From Liolophura sinensis (taxonomy: Eukaryota; Mollusca; Polyplacophora; Chitonida; Chitonidae), in contig NC_088302.1 in assembly GCF_032854445.1 (NCBI RefSeq), positions 21,773,788 to 21,837,787 of the forward strand: 64,000 bases of DNA. The letters run 5' to 3'. Of the stretch, positions 1 through 12,150 are shown piece after piece (positions within the stretch are counted from its first letter, which is position 1; each line of letters opens with the position of its first letter). The notes beneath the pieces are model-generated. The model was given only the letters and a program-made list of their open reading frames with translations, searched no databases and was not told where the DNA came from. The translations under genes were made by a program, and so were the position numbers.

Positions 1-2063
1 AGCTGCAAAACAAAACTTGTGAAGTCCTAATAGCAAGTTGTGTCTGTTTTTGGATATAAATTTTGAGAGACTTCTCCAAACTAAATTTATTTAAATATAT
101 ATTACCGTGTGTGTAAGTAAAAAATTTACTTGTTAAACAACTACCAAATAAAGATATAGATGTTGCTGATGTGATTATAAATTATTTCTGCATCTTCTTA
201 GTAATTTGGGAGCTACATCATTCAGTAGGTCTGAACCAGTTGACCTGTTTTAGCCAACCAGAGGTAATATTTTTAGAACCAAAGGTGATCTCTATGTGTC
301 TTCCTTGCAAATGGTCATAGGTGTTGATCATACCAAGTCTAGAGGTAAACTATATTATGTTTGTATTACAACCATTTGAAGCTTTCTGCTCATGTTGGTA
401 ACTTCTCCAATCCTTGAGAACTCACCTAATATTGTTTGACAGAGATATATTAAATCAAACGGGATATGATAACTGCTAGGCTTATAACAAGAGCCAAGGA
501 GATCCCATTGGCTAACAGCTTTATATATTAATGTAGCTATTTCTTGAGTTTGAAAATGGCTGTTTCAGGGGAGATATTTTGCTCCTGGTGTTTACTCTCA
601 GTTTTCTTTTTGGTAAGGAGATCATATCGCCTTAAAACAATTTACCTTTATAGCCATCATGGCGCTTTATAAATATGTATTCCTTTTCTCCGTTTACTTA
701 ATTTATCTGCAGATATTACCCATTGAATTTAATGACTACAACACTTTCATTGAGTCCTCATACAAACTGTAGGGTATGATTATCAGGGCCTGATTGTGTG
801 ATTATTCAGGCAATTTTGAACCTTTGGAACAGGGTTTGGGCGTCTGCAACAATGGTCTTGATAATAGCCGTTATAATAGTCGTTTGTAATGTGCATATTC
901 CCAAGGTAGGGACACCTTATGTCTCTGGACTAATTAACTCGTTAGCAGTCAATATTATCGAGAGAGTGCATTGATTTTCTTGGCCGGATTATGGCGTGGT
1001 AACAAATTCTGAGAACGGCTGTATTGGCTCTGTGTGCACGCAGCTTTATGGGGACTGTGAGACGGCTGTGTGCGCCCATATGAGGAATGGTCATCCATTA
1101 CTGATTCAATGTTACAGCATGCGGGTGAACCATCTGACTAAGCGTAATGTCAGCACAGGATTACACATGCATGGGGACGAGGGTAATCAATGCCCGGTTA
1201 TTGTCTCTATATAGGCATTTGGCTTTCTGATGAAAAAGCTTTGATTGAGTCTTGCAATAGACAGATTGCGTAAGGCAATCTAGTCCTTCTCTGTGTGTGC
1301 TATGGATTATGAGATATGAAGTTAGATATCGATTGATTATGGCTATAGTCTGTCTACAGTTGCAACTATGTTGTGCAGATTGTCTTTGTGCTAGTATGTA
1401 TATATATATGGTTTTGAAGTGTCTGTATTATTAATAAAACATTCAGAAAAAGTAGCCTGGGGCTAATATTTGATCTTAGAGAACAAGATAATACATTCTC
1501 TGTGATTTATATAAAAATTAATGATCGAAATTTTCTTCAGTGATAGTAGTGTTCTTCGGCACAGTTTTAGATAACTCCTTTGTTTTTACATTTTTTAAAT
1601 TTGACTCCCAGATGTGAGGACGTTGAAAAAGAAACATTTGTTTGAAGACAATTCAATCTGAGCTCAGGATTATGACGTCACAATCTTTTACACTTCTACA
1701 TCACACAACGATAAGACATGACATCATACATATGCAGCTTTGACGTATCCGGGTCAACTGCTGTGGCCTAAGCTTGGCGTTGATTGGTCCAAAATGCACG
1801 ACCTCTGCGGAGAGAATAAAACAGACTGGCAGCATGAAATATGTTTTTTTTTTTTTTGCCACACCTTTGTCTTGGTGTTTGTTGTATAAACCAATATCAC
1901 TGAACCTTGTTTTGTACAAACACTGCTACAGTGGTATTAAACCCTTAAACAAATCATAGCTTGTATGATCTGGTGGGTAAGCCGAGATAAACTACATGTA
2001 TTTATAAACATATCTGATGTCTTAATCATAGCACAAGTGGTTTTAATCTCCACCTGTTTTCAG
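1..2063. other. TRAP1 intron, no exon seen
   Basis: AT-rich sequence upstream of the first visible TRAP1 exon. Neither strand shows a coding segment bounded by splice sites, and no tandem repeat stands out. It is taken as intron because exon 2064-2254 begins in mid-codon after a TTTTCAG acceptor. Confidence 0.6.
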
Positions 2064-5000
2064 TCGACAGTTGGCAGAGAACTCTCCATATTTTGAAGCC
2101 TTCCGCAAACGGGACATAGAAGTGCTGTTTTTGTATGAGCCTTATGATGAACTTGTGCTGATGAACTTGGCACAGTTTGACAGGAAAACGCTAAAATCTG
2201 TGGAGAACGAAATCCAGGAGGATACAGATGACAGCGACAAAACAGATGATAAAGGTATGTCTACATGTACACCACCCTGAAGGCTAATGGTTATCATTGT
2301 TTGTGGTGCACTACCAGCTCACTCCTAGCTAACCTAAAGCAGACTTTTAGCATTCCATTAGATTTTCACTAGCATAGATCTGCTGAGTGTAGATTTGCAT
2401 TCAAATATAATGACTAGCCACAAATAACCTTCGACATCTACTCCTCTACCATGCCACAGGCACATTACAAGCAGACTAGTGGCAGGCGGGAGGCACACCT
2501 CTGGGATGCCTCTAGAGAACATGTAACTTGTTACCACGGCATTGTAACAAGATGGTGGGTGGACATGACTGGTTGACTCACAGCTTCTAGTAAATACTTG
2601 TGCATTGAAGTTTTGCTGATGGGTATGACATAATTTACAGTCATCTGCAGTGAAGAAAGTCAAAATTTTGGCGACCTGAGGCTTTATATGCAGAATACTA
2701 AGATGAGGTGCTTTTTTGAAGTACATTTCCTTACAAGACATCTAATGTATGCTGTCTGGGCCCTCTGTGACCTATGGGGGTAGCCCGCCAGCGTGTTACA
2801 ATGACCCAGGAGCCTCCCACCAATGTGGTTAATCTGAGTCCAGCTCATGCTGGCTCCCTCTCTGCACATAGTCGTGAGTTTCCCCCGAGCTCTGCCCGAT
2901 TTCCTCCCATCATAACGCTGACTGTCATCGCCAATAACCAATCATAAATCACCAATCAAATAAATAAAAATAAATATTCTATATGATAAATGACTTATGT
3001 ATCTGATGGTATGGGGACATGTCTCAAAAATGAATAAATGCGGGCTTTTTTGTCTGCGTAAGCATAATAAAAAGGTAGAGTCAATCAGTCATGCTTCTCT
3101 ATGCAATAATTATCTGATGTTGATAAAATTTTGTGTACAGGTTCATGCTGTGGGAACCTCAGATCTAGTTCTGAAACCAGTCAGATCCAGTATATTTACC
3201 CATTTCCTTAGTTTCCATTGGTTGTGGGTTTCTATGCAATAACTGCTCTAAATCTTGTCTGAATTTGATCAAATTCTGTGTGTAGATTCCTCCGATCTAG
3301 TCCTGAAACCAGTCAGATCCAGTATATTTAACCCTTTCCCTGGTTTCCATTGGTTGTTGGTTTCTGTGCAATAACTGCTCTAAATATTGTCTGAATTTGA
3401 TCAAATTCTGTTTGCAGATTCCTAGGATCTAGTCCTGAAACCAGTCAGATCCAGTATATTTAACCCTTTCCCTGGTTTCCATTGGTTGTTGGTTTCTGTG
3501 CAATAACTGCTCTAAATATTGTCTGAATTTGATCAAATTCTGTGTACAGATTCCTAGGATCTAGTCCTGAAACCAGTCAGATCCAGTATATTTAACCCTT
3601 TCTCTGGTTTCCATTGGTTGTTGGTTTCTGTGCAATAACTGCTCTAAATATTGTCTGAATTTGATCAAATTCTGTGTGCAGATTCCTAGGATCTAGTCCT
3701 GAAACCAGTCAGATCCAGTATATTTAACCCTTTCCCTGGTTTCCATTGGTTGTTGATTTCTGTGCAATAACTGCTCTAAATCTTGTCTGAATTTGATCAA
3801 ATTCTGTGTACAGATTCCTAGGATCTAGTCCTGATCCAGTATATTTAACTGGTTTCCATTGGTTGTTGCTTTCTGTGCAATAACTGCTCTAAATATTGTC
3901 TGAATTTGATCAAATTCTGTGTGCAGATTCCTAGGATCTAGTCCTGAAACCAGTCAGATCCAGTATATTTAACCCTTTCCCTGGTTTCTGTGCAATAACT
4001 GCTCTAAATATTGTCTGAATTTGATCAAATTTTGTGTGTAGATTTAGTTTTTGACTCATCAGATCCAGTTTAAAAACCAGCTTGATCCGTTTTACGTATT
4101 TAATGTGGAATTACATTTGCTGAATTAGCCTGTTATATATACAGGTATACATTGGCTTGAGCTTTGGGCTTGTTAAGAAATAACATGTTCGGTGACTGTA
4201 TCAAAAGCACAGAATTATTTCTGTAACGTTTTCGTGCCTCAATTTCAGACTCCTCATCCCTGGAGAAGGATCAGCTGGATTCACTGATGAGCTGGCTTCA
4301 GGTTGTCCTCACCAATAAGGTCAACAAGGTCAAGGTCAGTAATCTGCATACCTGCTGTGATCGGTGTTTATCTAAAACTTATTTAAAACGTGATCGGGGG
4401 CTTCTCTTGATTGACTCTCTGTGACTATTAGACCCTTCACCAGTGAGACTGCACGTTTGAATTCATCTTGTGGTATTTTGGCTGAGGCTGTCAGTCGTGA
4501 TGTTTGTTAGGTACTCGTTAACTGTTGGTTGTTTACTCCAAACACTCTTTCCTTCACTCCTTAACCTAACCACCATTTCATGAGTGAAAAATTCTTAAGT
4601 AAGACATTAGTAAACATCAATCAGTCAATCAACGCCTTAGGTGACCTAATGGTTAATAGTGTCTGCTCCAATTCGGAAGACCTGGGATCAAAACCGAGTT
4701 GGGTCACACCAAAGACTTCAAAGATGGTCCATGTAAGTGCTTCATCTGGTGCTCAGCACTTAGAGGCATGGTGTCTGTATAATGTGACTCCCTTGGATGT
4801 CTTTGTCATGACACCTCAGAGGAGGCAGCACTTTGGCAGCATGAACTCTCCGTGCTGTAAGAAAACACAGTATATGTACACACACCTAATGACTCCCTGT
4901 TGTCATATGACAGAAACATTGTTCAGTACGACCTTTGAAACTCAAGCATCTCCAAGCCATCGACCCTTTGTTTTCTCCAGTTATAAATAGAAATTGTTAG

Positions 5001-8000
5001 GTAACACTTTCTGAAGCATCAGTCTACTAAAAGAATAAATTATTGTCCTTAGTGTTCACATGAGTAATGTATCCTAATTAGTGATACACTTTTTCGTGTC
5101 CATCTTACATGAAGGATACCTTTCCGGCTTATGATAATTTTGCTCCTGGATTTTGTTCTTCCGCTTGCATGAAGGACTTTTTATCAGCTATTGATAAATT
5201 GTGTTTCTGTTATTTACACAGGTAACTCGTAGACTGGACACCCATCCATGTGTGGTTACCGTTGTGGAAATGGGGTCAGCACGTCATTTCCTCAAGACGA
5301 CAATGGCTGACAAGTCACAGGAGGAGCGTTACAGACTGCTACAACCCACCCTGGAAATCAACCCCAGGTATGTACATGTGTGATGATGCTTGTAATGCTG
5401 ACCCTCAGCCACAAGGTGGCTGTTTAGGGAGACGTGCATGGTTGACAGCCTCTAGGAATGTTTAGGTTTGTTTAGCATTGAAGGGTTGCTGTTTGGAGAG
5501 ATAATCGTTTTCCAGTGTGTTACTGCTAGGGCTTCTGAAAAACATAGTAATAACTTTTTTAAATCCAGGAAAAACTATAGATTTACTGCCCAAGCCAACC
5601 TGCCGTCGGCTGTTAGATATGGCTCAGCGGGAGACCACCATAGATGGCCAACAGAGTCTAGGTGGGCTAAATAACCTGGCGTTTCATGCCGAAACGATGT
5701 CATTTTCGAGACAGATTCTGGCTACCTATACCTATTCATAAATTCATACGTATATGTGATGACAACTACTTTGTTTACTATCCTTTCTCTGTCTGCTTCA
5801 CAATAACTATCATTCTATTCCCTAAAGGATTCTAAATTCATACCTGTATGGGATGACAACTACCTTTTTTCGTTTACTATCCTTTCTCTGTCTGCTTCAC
5901 AATAACTATCATTCTATTCCTTAAAGGATTCTAAATTCATACCTGTATGGGATGACAACTACCTTTTTTATTTACTATCCTTTCTCTGTCTGCTTCACAA
6001 TAGCTATCATTCTATTCCCTAAAGGATTCTAAATTCATACCTGTATGGGATGACAACTACCTTTTTTTGTTTACTATCCTTTCTCTGTCTGCTTCACAAT
6101 AACTATCATCCTATTCCCCAAAGGATTCTAAATTCATACGTACATGTGATGACAACTACTTTTTTTCGTTTACTATCCTTTTTCTCTGTCTGCTTCACAA
6201 TAACTATCATCCTATTCCCCAAAAGATTCTAAATTCATACGTATATGTGATGACAGCTACTTTTTATACTTACTATTCTTTCTCTCTGTTTGCTTCACAA
6301 TAACTATCATCCTGTTCCCCAAAGGATTCTAAATTCATACGTATATGTGATGACAACTACTTTTTTCGTTTACTATCCTTTCTCTGTTTGCTTCACAATA
6401 ACTATCATTCTGTTCCCCAAAGGATTCTAAATTCATACGTATATGTGATGACAACTACTTTCTTCGTTTACTATTCTTTCTCTCTGTCTGCTTCACAATA
6501 ACTATCATCCTGTTCCCCAAAGGATTCTAAATTCATACGTATATGTGATGACAACTACTTTTTTCGTTTACTATTCTTTCTCTCTGTTTGCTTCACAATA
6601 ACTATCATCCTGTTCCCCAAAGGATTCTAAATTCATACGTATATGTGATGACAACTACTTTTTTCGTTTACTATTCTTTCTCTCTGTTTGCTTCACAATA
6701 ACTATCATCCTGTTCCCCAAAGGATTCTAAATTCATACGTATATGTGATGACAACTACTTTTTTCGTTTACTATTCTTTCTCTCTGTTTGCTTCACAATA
6801 ACTATCATCCTGTTCCCCAAAGGATTCTAAATTCATACGTATATGTGATGACAACTACTTTTTTCGTTTACTATCCTTTCTCTGTCTGCTTCACAATAAC
6901 TATCATTCTATTCCCCAAAGGATTCTAAATTCATACGCATATGTGATGACAACTACTTTTTTCGTTTACTATTCTTTCTCTCTGTTTGCTTCACAATAAC
7001 TATCATTCTGTTCCCCAAAGGATTCTAAATTCATACGTATATGTGATGACAACTACTTTGTTTACTATCCTTTCTCTGTCTGCTTCACAATAACTATCAT
7101 TCTGTTCCCCAAAGGATTCTAAATTCATACATATATGTGATGACAACTACCTTTTTTGTTTACTATCCATTCTCTGTGTCTGTTTCACAATAACTATCAT
7201 TCTATTCCCCAAAGGATTCTAAATTCATACCTATATGTGATGACAACTACTTTTTTTCATTCCCTACTTCTCTCTGTCTGCTTCACAATAATTATCATTT
7301 TATGCCCCAAAGGATTCTAAATTCATACCTGTATGCAATGACAACTACCCTACATCTTATTGACAGCATTCTGGATAGCCCATGCCTATGTCAAATAACT
7401 GTACATTCCTCGATAAGGAAGTTCAAGTGGCATAGCGCCTGGGACCTTGTTTTCCAGGAATGTACAGTTACGAGGCCTTTCTCTCACTTGAACGTTTGCA
7501 TTAGTGTTACATAATAAAACATTTCTGTATTTAGCTGTGCGAAGGAGTGGGGATAAGAAATGTGCAGATAGCACAGATAGCAAGTACCATAGATACTTTA
7601 TGTATGGCGACATGTCCAAAATATCTTGCGTAGACAATTCAGACCTTCCAGACGAATTATGGAAAGTACGGCTGCTGTACTTTCCTGACGGAGAAAGCAC
7701 GGTTTTTCTGAATAGAGTGACGTCACAACAAGCGTTGAAGTTCAGTTAAGAGCATTTTATGGCCACCGTGTACAGGTGCCGTCGTGGAAATTCAGTTGTA
7801 TTCCTCTCGTAGCTTTCAGCTGTTAACAGACAAGAACATGCAGACACGGCTGTTTTTGGGGGGTCATTTGCATTGTATTTTCGACATGGGTACAAGATCC
7901 TTCCGTCTTGTGCTGTAAGTCCATGCTTTCCAGAGGGCCAAACCATCTGGAAACGTGAAAAAACTAACTCCAGGGTTCATACAACCGTATACAGAACTGC

Positions 8001-11000
8001 AAACCATTTGATGGAGAAATTTGATATACTTGGTGTCACTCTATAAGCTTTTTTTAAACTTCGAGGTAAATGGCAAAGCTCCGGCGGCTTGTGAAGGTTG
8101 GACTTGTGAATGACGTCATTCAGCAGTGACTACCGGGTGTTGCGGAAAAAATGCATAAAATCGGTCTCAGTATCTAGTGATTTTAAGGGCCATTTTACTC
8201 CAAAGATTAATGTACTCATTTTTAATAATTGGTATACTCAATTTAACCACATATACAGGGGTAGCTTATTATGAATAAATAGTAAGTAAGATAAAAACTT
8301 ACTTATAGTAAGATTAAACACAAATCGTTTGATGTTTGGTCAGTCCATATATACAGTTGGTCTAGTGTTGTCTTTTCTTTTAATATTGTGGCTCTGGATA
8401 TTGGTAAAATCTTACGTGTTATCCCTGTCATGTTACAGCCATGTTTTGGTAAAGAAACTGAATATGTTGAGAACAGAGGACCCAGACCTGGCCAAGATGC
8501 TGGCAGAACAGGTAAGAATGGCTTGTTAAGGCCGGTATACATAGCATACAGTTGTTCTGTTCTCTCAATGGACTGATTGTTCCATCAGTTTCTGATTAAA
8601 CCTTCTGTTGATTAATTGTTCCATCTGTTGAGTAATTGTTCCATCTGTTGATTAATTGTTCCATCTGTTAATTAATTGTTCCATCTGTTGATTAATTGTT
8701 CCATCTGTTGATTAATTGTTCCATCTGTTGACGGCTTGTCCCATCAACTAACTATTTGTTCTATCAATTAACTGGTTATTCCATGAATTGACTGATTGTT
8801 CCATCAATTGACCGATTATTGCACTATTTGATTGATTGTTCCATCAATTTACTGGCTGTTCCATCAGTTTACTGATTGTTCGTGATGAGAAGCTCATTGA
8901 TTGTTCTGTCAATAAACCAATTTCATAATGTGACCACTGTATGCACTATGCATTAATGGATCAGCTGAAACTTTGTCTATGCATTGTTTGTAGGGAAGAT
9001 TGTGAGGCCTTCTGTAGCTTGCTTATTAGCCTTAATTGTGAATGCTACCAGAGCTGATCGACCTCTGACCAGTGAGGTTGAAGGCTCAAATCCAGTTCTC
9101 GCTTGTCTGGCTGTGGCTAAATTTAAGTCAGAAAGTTTGTCAGATACACTGGAATGGTAGCGTTTTGGAATTTGGCTTTTTCTTAAACTAAAATTTGTGG
9201 ACTTACTCCGCTTTCAAACACTGTCCATGACTCTAAAGTTTGTAGAGAATTTCAGTAAAACCATCAACTTTCTTATGTTACATACATCTATGTTTAGGGA
9301 GTTGTGATAGAAATATCTAAAAATCCTTGAGCTTTTTTTTTTATTGTCAAACATGTATTCAAGTTTATTTCAGATTTTTGTATGCAGTTGAGGCATGGCA
9401 AATACCCATCAGCCAGACTAGACACCATTTTATTGGTGTCAAATGTTCCTTTCTCATTTCATCATACTGACATCTCATAAAGACATTATGACCTTGTAGT
9501 AGAAACTGATGCACAGTGACCTTGAAAACAGGGAATTTCGGACTTAACAATGTCTTGATGTCATATACTTCTCAGGCATGTCACCTTATTGAAAAATATT
9601 CTGCCTCCCAATTGTATTCCATATGACATGTATGAGAATAGCATATGTAGTTCTCATGCTTGATCTTAATGCACTGAAGAACGACTGGCCCCAGAGTCTT
9701 GTTCATGTATGCGAATATGGTGATCGTGGAGTCCTTAGGTCAGCACAGACTGGGGACACATGTGGGCTCATTTCCTGGGTTAGTGAAGTGGATATATGTA
9801 GTGTATAGGGCAGCCTAAGCTACATTTAGACATAGAGCATTGAAGTGTTTCCTGCTATTATCGCAAATGTAGCATGTACAGGTTGTTTTGTTAATCAACA
9901 CATTTATACATGTATTGTAAGTCTTCAACCTTTTGGCATGTTAGCAGGGTTTTTAATTAAGTATATTCTGAACGCATTATTCTGTGTCATAAAATTAAAT
10001 TTTTTGTGAAGCCTTGAAATTGGCCAATCCAATTTGCCTCTAAAATCAAATTAAAAATGTGCATAAATTGCACTGAAACTTGCTCTTTTATATGTGGAAT
10101 ATTTGAGAAATTAAGGTATATGATTGTTTATGTATATGGTGCCAAAAACTGAAATTCTGATTGAAAACTTTAAAGGTCACCCTGCCTCCCCATGTACGTT
10201 AAGAATTTTATTTTATCAAATGCACATCAAAGTGATGCTCCCTAAGAGTTTTCAAGTCTCTGAATAAAAGAAAAAAATATTTGTAAGCCATTCTGTTTTC
10301 ATTTAAATTACTTGTTTTAGTACAGTTCCAGAACTAAAAGTTTACGGTCTTGCCCTGGTATGTAATTAGTATCTGATACTGAAATCCTAAATATCTGCTT
10401 TCAAATTTTGTTTAAATCAGTTCCTTTAACCCTTTCATTGCGATATCTTGATTCATTTGAGAACAGTTGGAGAGGTTGTGTTCAGAAGACTGGGTGTAGG
10501 TATGTGCATATAATGTACACTTGAATACTGGCTGTGACCTGTCTGAAGTGACAGTACATTATTTTTTTTTCTCCACCATTCTTGCTCATGTCCTTCAGGC
10601 CTTGGAGACAGCAAGACATATACAGCAGTCAAAAATTGCAGTTGTTGAAATTCAGAATTTTTTTCTCCAAAACACAAAAAAGACAAAAATAGTTGATACA
10701 AAGTGGACGACAGTGCAGCTACACACAAACATATGCATTGGAGAAGTACATTACAATGCCATGTACTGAGTCCTTTCTTGGAGAACACATATATACTATT
10801 GAGTGATGCGCCCACATATGCATTCCAGGCTTGTGTAAGCTGACTAGAGTGTTAACATATCTCCTGTACCAGGTGATAGAGCACATTAGTGTGTTAATGG
10901 TAAACATGTAGAACACCAATACTGCTCACTAATGGTATGGAACATAGCTCATGGGTCATGCAACCCTCCCTTTTTTTTTTTTAACCTATATATGGATTCT

Positions 11001-11137
11001 GCTTTTTGAGAAAGGTTTCCAATTTTACTGAGCCATGTTTCTTGTTTTGCTCTCATTGTTTCATCAGTTCTGTTAGGCATATATGTATTTGCTTCAAACG
11101 TGAATCAGTAACTTTTGGTTAAAGATTATGTTTGTAG

Positions 11138-11198
<61 letters not shown>

Positions 11199-12117
11199 GG
11201 ACCCATAGGCGATTGTGGTTTATGCTAAAAAACCAGGAACATTACAAGCACTAAGAGATAACGTCACACAAGAAATTGAAACCATAAGAAGGAATAACTC
11301 TATGCTTTGAAATGTGCAAAGATCATGTGTCTCCCGAGTAAGAAAGTGTTTGGAGGAAGGTGGAAGTCAGTTCGAGTACTTGTAAACTGTAAATTGTCAT
11401 ATAGTAAATTGCCTATGGGTCCAGACTTTTGCTCCACCCTGTATATATGTATGTATTCCTTCCTTAAAGTCCCTGCCACCTTTATGCACTATGGGAGGAA
11501 GGTGGGGTGAGGGGAGGGCGTATAGTAACAAATTCCCTTCATGTTAATATTGTCCTTTGTTATTCTTATCTTCAGGGATGAATTGTATTATGAATAAAGA
11601 TAAAGGTGTGAGCAGTTCGCATCATCACAGCATATTGAGCACCTAAAACCCAACCTCTCTGACAAATGCAATGTTGTTTTCACCACCTAACTACAGTAAG
11701 AAGGTCACAGGCTGCATGTTAAAGTTTGGAGGTTTCTAATGTACCTGCCAAAGGGCAGTGGTTTATTCTAGCTTCCACCATCCACAAACTTGAACCTAAC
11801 TGCTGTTGTGTAAGTGGAAAATTCTTGAGTACACTGTTAAAAAACGTCGGTCAGGAACATTAGATAATAACTCGCCTCTTCTCTCCTGTTGTTCAAACCA
11901 ACTTGTTTGGGTAATATGCAAAGGTTAGACTATGTTCTTGGGGCCAAGTCCATATTTAAAGAAATTTTTTGGATGAAATTGCGTTTGAAAAAATGGTTTG
12001 AGAGTTGAATATAATGAGAAATTAGTGGATATGTTATATACAGTGTACTTTTTCCAGTCGAAACCTTGTTCACACAAGAAGATTTTACATATCATTAACC
12101 AAAGATGATTATGTATG

Positions 12118-12150
<33 letters not shown>

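Noticed and set aside
4580-4990. 136-codon plus-strand open frame
   Set aside because: Entirely covered by a degraded SINE; no splice context or protein family.
5735-7345. CRISPR-like direct repeats
   Set aside because: The units are contiguous tandem copies with no unique spacers, inside an animal intron; no cas genes exist.
7386-7749. Overlapping open frames on both strands after the 98-bp array
   Set aside because: Neither resembles a known protein. Short inverted repeats ('aactgtacattcct' and its complement) suggest repeat-derived sequence.
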